Shown piece after piece: positions 45,701 to 57,971 of a stretch of 64,000 nt of DNA. The notes under the pieces are model-generated. The model saw only the letters and a list, made by a program, of their open reading frames with translations. It made no database searches and was not told the DNA's origin. The DNA is from Triops longicaudatus. Taxonomy: Eukaryota; Arthropoda; Branchiopoda; Notostraca; Triopsidae. Where the stretch lies: the NCBI GenBank assembly GCA_022885665.1, contig JAGQDJ010000128.1, positions 176,223 to 240,222 on the forward strand, read 5' to 3'. Position 1 is the stretch's first letter, and every line of letters begins with the position of its first letter. A program made the translations under genes and the position numbers.

Positions 45701-48700
45701 CTTTTGGTGGCTGAATCGTACACACCAAAGCAACAGGTAACAACTTCCGGTACGCGTTGTAGCCACGTGGTAAATTTAAAATGAAGGGAATGTCTGTTTT
45801 TAACGAGTTTCAACGTTCGCACAGCGTTCGTTGCTAGTTTTCGAAAGAAACGCCGGTTTTTGCTTCTTCTTGTGTCTTTCGCGGCTCCTTATGTGTTTCT
45901 GTGTTTTCTGTGTATTTTTGGCGTGTTTTGGCGTCTATCCACTTGTTTTTGCATATCTTACGCGTTTTTGCTTGTTGTGCGTTTTTTAGTTGCAGATACA
46001 GTACAAACACGCAACAACGAACTGTTGTACAGTAGTTCTTGCTATAACGAACACTTTTACACCGAGTTTTCGGGTATAGTAAACGGACTTTAGTGATCGA
46101 ATTCATAAATTAGCTTCATAGATTACTTATTTAATGTGATAATTTATCTAAAAATATCTCAAAATATAATTACCATCTATCTCATATACCTCTACTACAA
46201 TTCACTGTACACTAAACGCTATAAGACTGTAGCAACAAAACTTTTTTTAGCGTATACTAACTTTGTAACAATGAAAATTCCCACCAAACCTTATTGGACC
46301 AACTTGCATTATGATTCACGGCAGGCTTCCATTGCCATCTGGGAGCAACAATGAAAGTTGGCAGATTTTGTGTGATAATCGATGTCATCTTTGTCACGTA
46401 AATTCAATCGTGTTTAACAATAACAAACGTGCAACCAAATTCGTCAAATACCTATGCATTCCTCAAGTACAAAGTAAAAGTATAATTTTCCTTGTTCAAG
46501 AATTCTGTAACAAAAACTAAGGCCATGTTTACACTGAAGCTGTAAAGTATCCAATATGTCGTCGAAAGCTACTCTTGCGTTTAAAGCTAGAATACACTAA
46601 GTTGGCTATTGTTGAGCTTGTGCTGATAACTCTAAGCCTCATTCTATCCATTTCAATGAAAGAAATGTAATTATAGTGCTTTCTTTGTATCTACCATGAG
46701 CATTTGCCCTCTTGCCAGCGTATTATGAAGCTTACATGCTACAACATTTTCACTGTTCAGTATTTTAAATATTAAAATGACATACATGTTATCTTACATT
46801 ACAGCACTATTGTTGTGTAGTAATTTACTGTACTATTAATATATAGTTGCGTTATTGTCTCCAGGTGTTTAACAGCTAATTTAAGCTCAACACTCCGTTG
46901 AATCCTTGAAAATATTCACGTTTTGCATGTTTTTCCTCCATCTTAAGTCAACAAGTTTCCGTATTTATCCACATACATGACGAAGCTTCCCAAAATGGTC
47001 TACTGGATGGTAACAGTACTTAACAGTACGCACTCTGTATACCATTTTACCAGTTCCAGGGCTAAGGAGTACGTGACAGCGCATACATTACCGTCGCTCA
47101 TCTACATACGCAAGTCGCAGTCTCACTTTAATTGGCCATAAAGCCGGTTTGGCTTTCTTTTCTCGCTTTTCTTGCTTTCAGGCTGCACGTATGGATGCTA
47201 GCTCGTGAGTTAATACCGTACCTGGCCTTGAAAACCACTTGCCAAAAGAAATCCGTCACTAACCACACCTGTTTATGTCTTCTTCTGCTCTTGGTATAGC
47301 TGCAACCTTGCAAGGAATGATTTACTACGACCAAAAGGGCCATTTGTCTTCCCTTTTTGCTTCCCGTTTACTTTATTTTCGTTTTAAGTTATTCTGCAAA
47401 AGAAAATCTTAAAGCTAGCTTCTATCTCTGCCAAAACGTAATTAAAAAGTGAAACAAGGTTAGCTTCACGATGCCGGAAGTAGTTCGATTTGCGTAATTC
47501 ATCCAAACGAACTTTTATTATATGCAGGAATTTCGAGCATTTGTCATTCGCGGTTTCCGTTTGCCCTTTCCACAAATCTCAACTTTCCATCATTTGTCAC
47601 AATTTCCCCGTTTACTTTGAGTCAGGTTTCTTGCGTCTCACCGAAAACCACAACATATCTGCGAGTACTTGTGTACTTCTACGCTTGTACTTATACGTAT
47701 TTTGCTGCGTAGAGGAAAATCTGTGATTTTTTGGATATTATTATGCTTGAACTGAAGGAAAGAGAAAGTTGCTTGTCCATAGAAACTCAGTGGTGTTAAT
47801 TAAATAGTCTAAGGTAATAAAAAATAAAAATTTCCTCTCAAGATTTACAATTTTTGCAATGTTTCTGTAATGTTTCTTCGCGAAAAGAAAACATAAGAAC
47901 GATTATCTTAATTTTCTAAGAATTTATTTTCAATATTTCGATTTTTGAAAAAATTCTGATCTTCTCGAGCACCTTTTCATCATATTCAACCTTTTTTCTT
48001 AAAAAAAGTAATATGTAGCCTTTAGAGCAATTTGAAGAAAATCCTAACTTGTAGCTCTAATAAACAACGAAATTCAGACAAATTTTCGAAAAAATTCTTT
48101 ACGATTAATTCAGGGCATATGTGTAATTAATCTAAAACTATTTTTTTAACTGTAAAATTTCTGCACCAACAAAAATGTTGTATAAAAGAACTAAATTGCT
48201 CAATATAAATGCGTCAGTTACATCTAAAGAACTCTAAAAAAATCCAGAAAAAAATAAATAAATAAAATAGAAAATAAACCAAGCAAAAACCCAGAAAATA
48301 CTTTCACTACGAATTTTAGAACTGAAAAACAATAAACGCGCCTACACTATAAGATACACTAATCCCGTCTATATATAAACCTGTGTACAATAAACAACAT
48401 TTAAGAGTGGTTTAATCGCTTTAATTTAACATCTCGTATTTTATCGTCTTTTGAACTTTGGGAATCACAAATCCTGCCTTTATCTAAACACTAAAACTAT
48501 GTCGATTACTTCCGATTACGACTTGTCGAGAAAGTCCAATAATCAAGATGCTCGGAGCTGATAATAACCCAGCCACGTGTTATCGCGTAAACGGTTACTT
48601 GGAATTTGAAAGAAAAGGAGCGGTATTTGGACTCTTGACCTTCTCTAATTCCTCTTCTGTTTATTTATCTCTCTGTCTCATTTTCTTTACTTGCTCTAGT

Positions 48701-49927
48701 CTTTTTTCTTATATATCTCTTTTATACAGCGTACAATCTGTTGTCAAAGAAAAAAAAAGAGTTTACTCTATCTCATCTCTTAAAAAAAGGGCAAGGACGA
48801 AATCCGGAAGTACAACGCCCTCTTCCTGAAAACGCTGGAAAAGCTACATTCCTCTTTGGAGGATTAACGTACCTTCAAGGAAATCGCAATAGTAGCAAGG
48901 AAGGACGCCATGCAAAAGGGCTTGTGAGTGTTGTGAGCATGTAAAACAGTTGGCTGGCATCTCGAGTAGTGACATCACCGTTTCTCCGACTTGATGACGC
49001 ATTAATTTTCGCGCTGGAGGGAAACGGTGACGTCGTCGCTGCGTTGTAGCTTCACATTAGCTATGCTGACTTCATCACTTTTCTCGCGACGTCATACCCG
49101 TGACACGAGAGCAAAGAAGAGCGAGCGAGCGAAGAAAAAAGCTTTTGCCACGGGGCCAATCAGCAAACCGCATGTTCCAAAACAACCCACACACGTGTTT
49201 GGATATGTGCGTATGTGGATTTGCCTCCGAACTTGGACTAAATGAGAACTTTACGCTAAAGGGACGGAAGGAGACTTCCTGAGCCTCAGTCGGTCCTTAG
49301 ACACAGTTCGGGGCACAATTACACGAGTTTCTAGTAGCTTGACAACCAACCATGTAAAGCTTTTTAACCGCGTTTTCATTCTTTTTTGCGGGTTTTGCAT
49401 TGTAACGTTGTTTTTTTTCAGGTATAGACAGTTCGTTTTTGAAATTTAGGCGTTCTTTGTTCCTGTTCAGTTTCAGTGTTGACTTTTAGTTCAGAGTCTG
49501 AGCTTTGTTGTTTTCAAACCGTTGTTTATTTGGTTGCAAATGCTTGATTTTGAGGGTTTTCATTGTAGAAGAGTGAGATAGTTTCTTTTTGACTATTTAA
49601 AGGTACTTTTGTGTCGTAAATTCCCTCAACAAGACTAAAAAAAACGTAACATAACTTTACTTACTTCAGTCTATTAAAATAAAGAATATATTAATTTATT
49701 AAAATAAGTCTTGGACTGTTTTGACTACAAAGCGCGTTGTTTCGTTTTTCTTATTTTTCACCGCATTAATAAATGACCTAAAAAGCAGAAATAAGCTTAA
49801 ACACTTATTTTTCTTCCCCAGTTCGCACTTCGTCGCAGTTCCTACGGCTTATTCTGCTACTTTAGTCTTCTTTGTATACACTCTTTCTAGCTTTAAAGGG
49901 GGTTAAATTTTTTTAGTTGAGATTACG

Positions 49928-50048
49928 TTCACTTTTTCATCGCAAGTTGCGACTTTCCTGGCCTAACGCGTTTTCCTTCAAAAACCCATAACCTATAACA
50001 TGGGAAAAGGGTCTAATTTTGGTGGGTAACTTTAAACGTCAAATTTGC
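49928..50048 (+). repeat. Copy A of a dispersed 115-bp repeat
   Basis: It shares CATAACCTATAACATGGGAA and AAGGGTC, CGCGTTTTCC and GTGGGTAACTTT-like words with 55544-55660 in the same order and orientation. Function unknown. Confidence 0.7.
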
Positions 50049-50625
50049 CTTCATTGTAAACAAAGTTTGATATTATGATATACATACTTTTGCAGCAGTT
50101 AATTACTAACAATTTCTTATATTAATACTTATAAGTTTATCTAAACTTAAAAAAATCTCAATATTCGTAAAATTTTAACTTTTCCTTCGAGAAACTGTTC
50201 CAAATTTCTCCTCTTTTTCCTAGTTACCTGAAATGACACCTTCTGTCTGTCAAGGTTACTAATACACGTTCAACTCATTGCGTTTTTCTTCTTTCTTTAT
50301 TTTTGCAAGTACTTTCGTTGTTGCTCAAGGAAGACGTCCATCGTTATTTAACGTGACAGCGTCATCTACGGTTTTTCCTGCATTTTTTATTCGCGTCCAA
50401 AAATACGTGCTCTGGTTTTGTTTTGGCTCGATTCCCTTTCAAAAACGCTTCATATAAGCGGCACACCTGTGTAGCAGAACACAGCACCGCATTATGTTTA
50501 GGAATTCCCGCCCTGTCACGACCATTAAGCGCTGTACCGGTTCTCCCGTGCAGTCTAACGTTCCTATTTGGCCTTGCATGGATAAAGCCACGCTTCGCTC
50601 AACGCGCTCCTATTCTCCGCCTCCC

Positions 50626-51025
50626 TGACGTCAGGGTCCTAAATCCGTACACATGACGCCAGCTTGACGTCATAGCAGGCCAATCCGCACTCGCGTTCTG
50701 TGGGTATGCAGCCAATCCGCGGCCGCGGACGGCGTTTAAGGCCAGCGAACGTTTTTCTAGGTCGCTGTCCCTTTTCCCGCTTATGGGAAGTTGGAGCGCT
50801 GCCATATGCTTGGACTCGTTGCCGTGAAAAAAAGAGTATATTCCCTTAAAAACTAACACAACGCTATCCAAGCTCATGAAAAGTGAACAAAACAAGAAAA
50901 ACGTGAAGAAGTGAGAAGTAGAAGCAAGCGAGACAAACGTGTATATACAGTTAAAGAAAAACGTGAGCCAGCCATGTTAGGACAGCTCTGGCGCCCAAGT
51001 CATTGGATATTCATTGTTGACGTCA
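50626..51025. promoter_or_regulatory. CRE group 6 kb upstream of EGR
   Basis: TGACGTCA at 50626-50633, 50665-50672 and 51018-51025, with the imperfect TGACGCCA at 50654. The last is fused to CATTGTTG, the word of the array at 52.7-54.0 kb. This is a candidate distal enhancer of EGR. Confidence 0.5.
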
Positions 51026-52699
51026 CAGTCCGTAAGGGGCAGCAGTATAGCTCCGGACTTTTAACCAATTCACTTTTCATTGTTGGCTGGCTGGCGTTTT
51101 ATGAAGGCTTGATGGCAGAACCATTTCGAGAACCCGGATATATATCGAACACAGCGAGAATGCGTTTCCCATATGGGCCATTCAACAGGCCATCCGGGTC
51201 ACTTCCATTTATCTGAATTCATGCTGCTAATTGGAATCACCTGTTAGCTTTGTATCTCTTTCTGATGTGTTTCTTACGTTGTTCAATGAAATGGAGTGAA
51301 ATACACATTAAAATTACTCCGAATATTAAAATGTATTTCACAAAAGTAAAGCGAATGAAACGAAACACTGTTGTACAATCATGAAAAACTAGGATAGTCA
51401 AGTGAAAATTAAAGTAAATAATTACACTTGATAGTAAAATAATAATAAGTAGTATTTATGCTCAATGATAATTTAAAATCAGTAATAAAATAAATAATTG
51501 TATTTAGGTGTTAAAGCGGTTAACATGAACGTAAACTTACTTCAACCTTAGCGACACGAAACTTTACTAAACCACGCTTTATCTTACCCTGCTTAATAAT
51601 TTTACCCGAGTAACTATTATAGACTAAATTAGCATACCTAATTAATTTAATTAGTTAATTAACGTAATTAGCTAAACAGCTTAAGTAACTTTACTCGTTT
51701 TTGGTTTACCCAACCTACCTTAAACTAAACCTTTAACCCTTAGCTAACCTTTAAATAACTTAACTAGTTTAACAAATCTAAATAACCTAAGATTTCTAAT
51801 ATAGCTAAAATATTGCTTCCTTTTATTTGTTACGTTTTGCTAAACTATGATTTTGCGTTAATTTCACCTTGAATAGCTAATGATTGTAACTCGCCAATTT
51901 TTCTGCCTTTTAAATAGCTATTCAAATTTCGCAATTTTTATTGTTTCGTCCATGATGCCTTTTAATTAACTGTTATACATTTATGAGTTGATTCTTTACA
52001 GAAACTGAAGGACGTTGGAAATTTTGAAAGATGATGGAGTAACTTAATTCCCGTCACGGTCTTAATTGCTAAAAAATAAAAAGTAGTTTTAACTAATCAA
52101 TTGTTTCGCGAGTTAACTAAGCCCCAAATTTTTAGGATTTCCAAGTTTTCCTTGTAATGATATAACAGGAAGGTCTTAGAGGAGATTTAAGGTTTTCGGC
52201 GAATTCGAGTATTGTTAGGCAAGGTGTCGTGACCAACCGATCCTGGGTAGACTATTCACAGCGAGCCCTATACAACAATACCTCGACAAGACGGTCCTGT
52301 TTTTCTCTCTTGGGGGTTTTCATTTTTCGGTAAATAAAAAAATTGGAGCGAAGAGGTTACTATCGGCCTTCTAAGAACCGTCGAGTTTTCAAGTTTCCAA
52401 CTTTCGAATTTTCGTGCCATGAAGCTCAAAATCTTAACAATGCAGTTTCCCAACTTTGTATCTTGTGCTTAAATTCACTACTACATCAATATATTTTTAA
52501 CAGTGTTTAAGCCTATTTTAACCATTCTGACGTGTTAATAACGTCTAAATTCACAGACTTTATTGTTGTCATAGATTTTCGATTGTTCGATTCGTTTCAT
52601 CACTGCTTAAAGTCGTACTTTTTACACTGCTGTTTGGAGTTGCGATATAAAGAGTTTGGACATATAAGGGCAATAATTCTTTGTTTGAAATTTCCTTAA

Positions 52700-54010
52700 A
52701 CTTTCAACATTTTCTAGCAAGCCATTGTTGAGATACACGAATGTGTTCCGAGCTATTCCCAACTGTCAAACGATCTTTCTATAACTATGAAAACTGCAAA
52801 TCTATGTGCAATTTCGAGCGAGTTATGTGTAAGAACCATCGGATTTTATTGTTGTTAAGTAGGCTTCATTGTTGTTTTGCATTTCAACAAGCTGAGAATG
52901 CTTCCTCATTGTTGCCTACTGCAACTTGTGGCAAACAACTCATAGAAAAGAGTGGTAATTGCAACTTTCTTGCAAATTCGAACATTTTCTTCGTAAGAAC
53001 CATTGAGTTTTACAGCTGTTTAGTTGCAATTCATTGTTGCCCTTAGACTCTGTAATTGAGTACTCTTTGTTGTTGTTCCCTGTCGCAGTCCATTGTAGGC
53101 AACGAGCTTCAAAATTTCGTGAAACTTCAACGTTTTTGCCATAAGAGCCTTCCAGTTATATTCTTGGCTACTTTCATTGTTACCTTGAGGCCCATGACGA
53201 AGTGCTCAATTTTCCTTGTTACTGTGATTTGAAGCAGTAAAGATGAAAGGGCAACAATTAACCCTCCCAAAAAATCTGCCATTTCGAATATTTTTGAATT
53301 ATAAACAATCGATTTTCATAGTTGTCAAGCTTTGCGTTGTTACCTTGAAGGTCGGCCACTGAGTACTCATTTTCCATTGTTGCTAACACGATTCGAAACG
53401 CTAATAACGAAAAAGCAACAATGAAGTGCGAAACTTCGCGCATTTTCAACGTTTTCTTTGATAAGTGTCGACGAATTTCATTGTTGTAGACTTAAATTTA
53501 TTGTTTCTTTTAGGTTTGGTGACATATACTCTTTTCTATTGTTGACACCACGGTTTGAAACACTAAGGACGAAAAGGCAACAGCGAAGCGTTAACCTTGG
53601 TGCAATTTGAAACGTTTTCTCGTAAAAGCCGCCGAATTTCATTGTTGTCAAGTTTTAAATTGTTGTCTTGAGACTTGGCAACTAAGAATTCTTACTTACT
53701 GTGCGGAATATCCAAGACAGATTCCAAAAATGTTGAATTTTCTCTTTAAACTTTGTTGAAAATCCAATATTTTTGTCCTCAAAACTTTCAAATTTCATTG
53801 TTGCCGACATTTACATTGTTATGCGGCTTAGTAACTGTGCAATTTCGATATCCTTCTAATCTGTGTGAAGTGAAGGTAAGCAAAAATGAGCAACAATGAA
53901 AACTTACATACTTTCTAGAACTTCGAAAGTTTTTTGTCAAACCATCAAATTTCATTGTTGTCGACCTTTTACATTATGCGAACCTCGAAAGAATGCGAAC
54001 CGTGTGCGCA
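52700..54010. repeat. Degenerate tandem array with CATTGTTG words, period about 160 bp
   Basis: TTTCATTGTTG-type words recur near 52868, 53030, 53173, 53311 (variant), 53479, 53640, 53797 and 53951, i.e. every 140-165 bp. Between them, GAAACNCTAANNACGAAAAG and GCAACAATGAAG-type words repeat in register. About 20 ATTGTTG/CAACAAT words lie in 1.4 kb. The core matches the SOX/HMG-box site (A/T)(A/T)CAA(A/T)G. No coding frame. Confidence 0.7.
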
Positions 54011-55543
54011 CAGTGCAACACGATTACCTAAATTCATTGTCAAACCACGTAAGGTAACACGTTGCTGTTAAGCGGATACGGATGACGTCATTCTTTCTAG
54101 CACACTTCGAAACGTTTGTCTTCTTATTGTTATGCTCAGCTTACCTTGTAGGAATCCGCAGCTTTCGTACCGAAACTTAACCACACATGGTTCCAAAGGT
54201 GAAGGTCTTCAACACACGTGCATCACAACAAACAAAAAGGAACGCTTCCCTTTACCGAATACCGCACACCGACGAAAATTCCGTCGTCCTGGGAAAAACG
54301 TTCGAACCTCTCCACTATCCTCGACCAAGTACGTGAAATAGTTACAAAATAGGTTTCTTGGCAACAATGAAGACCCAAGAATGTCTAGCTATCACTGCTG
54401 GGTATAAAGTCTTTTGGTACAAAAATTGATTGTTGGGGTATGTGGCCGTAAGAAGGCGTAGGGAGTGACGCGCGGGGCCCAAGAAGGCCGACCCAAACCG
54501 CAGCGCGACACGGAGCTGTTGGCGAGGAAAGTTACGGAGCAGCACTGCGAGTGGGAGAGCCTCACCGGCCATACACCTTCACCGTCTTCGCCCTCACCGA
54601 ACGTTTTGCCGAGACCCCGGGGAAGTCCCTGACTCATCCCCCTAAACCGCTGCTACAGCTGTATTAGGCTCGAGACTCCTGTGGCCACAACCCTTGTGGA
54701 CGCTATGCGTCTTTTTGCATTTTTATATATATAAAAAAGAAGGAAAAAGTCTCAAAAATGTTTTAAGAAAGAAGGAAGAAGTAGCCATTAAGGAAGGCTA
54801 AATAGAGCCCTTGGTGATGAAAAGTCAACAAGTTTCTGCATGTTCTTTCCCGCGTTTGGGTTTAAACAGCTTACTAAATTTAAAACTTGTATTTTTTAAA
54901 AAAGAAAAGAAAAAGAAGGTCGAGAAAATGGAAGGAAAAAGAGTTGATTACGTCAAAGTTTTAATAAAGACACACAAAGTTGGTGTTGTGAAGTTGGGAA
55001 AATATTAAGAAAAAAAAGTTTTGGAGCATTGAACAAAAGACGAACTGTTTTTGAAAGACTCCGTGCTTCCATAAATAGACAACGCTAAAACGGGGCAATG
55101 GGACACACACAGACACACACATGTTGTGCTTGGCACGATATGTTGAGGTGAGAAAGCTTGCCACTCATAGCCTAAGAATGTATTCGAATTTGGTTACAAA
55201 CTTTTTTCCAGCCTTTACTTTTTCTTAAGAAAAGCAAAGTTGTTAATACGAGCTACTTTTTGCCAGAAATGGAGCTTGAGATTAAGGAATTATTCGTGTT
55301 CAGAAAGTCGGCTACGTTACTTCCACAGTCTGCGTAAATTGTAGTGAAAAGCTACGCAAATTTCGAATATCGCGGATTTAAGGAAGATATAGACTAATAA
55401 TTTCGGCGAAAAAAAGTATTGATACGTGTCTTAAAACTAGCTGGATTGATTTGTAGAACAATACTACTTTAATCTTGTCTATCCATTTGTGTTGTATATT
55501 ATGAAGGTTTTTAGCTTGTGTTGAGTTTTCATGCGATTTTTCT

Positions 55544-55660
55544 TCGCTAGTCGCGACTTTCCGGACTGCAACGCGCTTTTTCCAAAAACCCATAAGCTAT
55601 AACATGGGAAAAGGGTCGGAGTTCGCTGGGTAAATTTGAACATCGAATTTAACTGAAGAG
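55544..55660 (+). repeat. Copy B of the dispersed 115-bp repeat
   Basis: Same orientation as 49928-50048; the longest shared run is TATAACATGGGAAAAGGGTC. The two copies are 5.6 kb apart and about 80 percent alike by eye. Confidence 0.7.
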
Positions 55661-55847
55661 AGAAGGCTGTGTTTTTGATTGCGGTGACAGAAAGCCTGGT
55701 CAATGTGCTATACTTACAGAAGAAATGAAGATTCTAGATGTCTTAGTTGCCTTTCGATAGCGAAAATTCGAAGGCAATTAAAATTCCCCAAAAAATCTCC
55801 TATCGCAGCGAAATGTGTAAAAAAAATTGTGGATGGTACTTATAATT

Positions 55848-56141
55848 TTACCATATAGAGCTGGAAATGCATTTGACTATATTGGCATCATAGTCCATAT
55901 TCCCCACGTTTATCCTGTAACGAAATCGCTCAAAAATCTTTAACTGTTTTGAATTTTTTTTTGACAAATAGAACTTCTTCACAGAATTTCCTAGAATTTG
56001 TTTTTGAAATTCTTTAGATTTTTCGTAAATATCTTTAATTTCTTTATTTTTAAAAAAATCTTGAAAACGTTTTTGGAAAGTTACTTCACGAAAATCGTTA
56101 AGAATGTCTAACTCAGTTCTTTTAGATAATCTCACAATCAT
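55848..56141 (-). CDS. Unrecognised Lys/Phe-rich ORF
   Basis: A 97-residue frame (MIVRLSKRTELDILNDFREV ... DANIVKCISSSIW) lies 147 bp past the LYAR stop on the same strand. The residue mix is protein-like but also what AT-rich DNA gives by chance. It is probably in LYAR 3' UTR. Confidence 0.2.
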   Translation of the reverse strand: MIVRLSKRTELDILNDFREVTFQKRFQDFFKNKEIKDIYEKSKEFQKQILGNSVKKFYLSKKNSKQLKIFERFRYRINVGNMDYDANIVKCISSSIW

Positions 56142-56288
56142 TAAGCATAGGTATGTTCATTGTTTTCATGACAGAATTTATGGTTGTTTACAGAAACTTT
56201 ACGGTTTTGATAGAGATTTTTCGTTTTCATAATTCGTTTATTTATGAATTTGTCACCTTATTGCATTTTGGAAGAATAATTGTTATTT

Positions 56289-57971
56289 TTATGCGACAAG
56301 TTTGATCCTGTCTTTATGGATTTTGAATTTCGGGTTCTTGGACAATTTTTTCAAGCCTTTGGCCCAAATTTGGTCTGGGTCAGCGTTGTCCGACTCGCCC
56401 ATCCGAGCTAAATACTCTGCGACGGCTTTTTTCTTGATTTTCTTCAAACTTAATTCCTTATCGTCTTCAGCCGATAATAAAATCTTGGCAATAGTGCTCC
56501 ATTTGAATTTCGCGCCTTTTTCTTCCTCTTCTTGGCTCTCGGTTTCGGGCAATTTGGGCTTTTTGTCGTTTGTAACTTCCGGAGTGCTTTCACACTCATT
56601 TTGATCAGCTTCTCGGGCTCGTTTTTTAGCCTTGGGTCGTTCGACGTCTTCAGCATGGCCGTTAGTGGGCGTTTCGTCCTCTTCAGCGCCCTTTTTGCGT
56701 TTCTTAGGCTTTGTAGGTTCTTCTTCAAGCGAATTTTCTTTGTCTTTCTTCTCTTTCTTGGTTCGTTGCTCCGATCGTTCTTCTTTACGCTCCCGTTTGC
56801 TCTTTTTCTTGTCTTTTTCCTCGGTTTCGTTCGTAACACCGTTTTCAGTAGCGGCAGGAGGATTGGCTTCAGGCTTGGGGGCGGGGTTACTGGCTTGGGC
56901 CGCTTTTTGGGCTTCTAACGCCGAAGAGATGAGGTTCCACGCTTTTTCGGCCAATGGAGGATTAAGACGGTTCTTTTGAATGTTTTTCAGGAAATTCTGC
57001 GATGGCAATTAAAGAACTTCGTTAATTTTCTTTTTTAGAAACTTTCTTGTAATTAATTTCTACTGAAATTTGAACATTAGCTATTAATTGTAATACATTT
57101 TATTTTATTGTGAATATTTGCAATTTTTAAAGGTATTTTCTATTAAAAACAAGCAGTGTAGAAGAATCAAGAGATGTTAATCGAGTTTTCTTACGAGGAA
57201 TTTGGGCTTTTTACGAGGAATGTTCTCGTACTGACTAATAGTGTTGAGTAAGCTGCGTAAATCGGCAGGTAAACTGGTTTGGGACTGGATCACGCTTTGC
57301 ACTAAGGACACCCATTCTTGTTGCCGCTTTTCGTTCTTGTTTTGGCCAGCTTTAGGCTCCCAGCCTTTCGCAGAGTACTTCTCTTCTTCGGAAATGCATT
57401 TGATGTGAGACTGATAGTCTTCGCCACTAAAAGAAAAAGAGCGTAATTTGATTAAATGTGCAACCTTAAAAGTGCATAAATTTTTTATGTGCATTTGAAT
57501 GTTAAATTTAAATGTTATATTATATTTGAATTTTTAAGCTTTCGTATGCAATTCTCAAGGAATTACGAGTTGAGGAACAAATCATCATTCTAAATATGCA
57601 GAAGTTGCGTGATAATAGGAAATCCGCGAGGTTTTCGACTGACTACTTGTTGGTAAAGATCGATACTAGAAATTTACTTAATGTATAGGGTAGATTTAAA
57701 GTAAATATACGACAGGAAATGTATAGTAAATTTACAGGAAACATATAGTAAATTTACATAGTAAATACAGCGTAAATTTAAGGAGAAAGTAGTATTAAAT
57801 GAAAAGTATGAGGTCTTCGGAAGGTAGTCGAGTGATAATACGAACTTACTAGAAGTCTTTGGAACAATCCATGCAAGATAAATGATGAGATTGGCGGCAT
57901 TGGTACCGGTGTTTATCTACTTGGTTCTTTTTAAGGCAAGAGCCACACCCGTTGCATGTGAAAAACACCAT
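56289..57971 (-). CDS. LYAR: Cell growth-regulating nucleolar protein LYAR
   Basis: LYAR is a nucleolar zinc-finger protein promoting rRNA processing and cell growth. Exons 57850-57971, 57195-57426, 56289-56996; 1062 nt, 353 residues. The N-terminal C2HC fingers are in MVFFTCNGCGSCLKKNQVDK, HRYQCRQSHHLSCMDCSKDF and YGEDYQSHIKCISEEEKY, next to human MVFFTCNACGESVKKIQVEK. Exon 2 ends NIPRKKPKF, as in human NVPRKKAKF. The middle is a long Lys/Glu-rich nuclear segment, and the C-terminal domain (FKWSTIAKILLSAEDDKELS, LKKIKKKAVAEYL, KNPKFKIHKDRIKLV) matches the human C-terminus. An antisense hydrophobic frame over the Lys/Glu tract is a shadow. Confidence 0.96.

Larger units (their letters stand above)
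45701..52650. other. EGR upstream gene desert, first part
   Basis: No conserved coding sequence. A TATAACGAAC-type repeat lies near 46022-46095. Three GC-richer islands stand out: 49.0-49.3 kb (near-CRE words GACGTC), 50.4-50.8 kb and 50.9-51.2 kb (perfect CREs). The rest is AT-rich. Frames of 60-140 codons have no recognisable domain and overlap on both strands. Confidence 0.55.
54011..56288. other. Gene-free region between the CATTGTTG array and LYAR
   Basis: It contains one CRE (54083-54090), a GC-rich block at 54.42-54.66 kb, a repeat copy at 55544-55660 and a minus-strand frame at 55848-56141. 55.9-56.28 kb is probably LYAR 3' UTR. Confidence 0.5.

Noticed and set aside
50423..51216. 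Frames of 77-101 codons in the GC-rich block upstream of EGR
   Set aside because: Overlapping frames on both strands with no domain or splice logic; regulatory DNA is the better reading.
56302..56979. Overlapping Ser/Phe-rich plus-strand ORFs of 100-128 codons
   Set aside because: Antisense of the Lys/Glu-rich part of LYAR.
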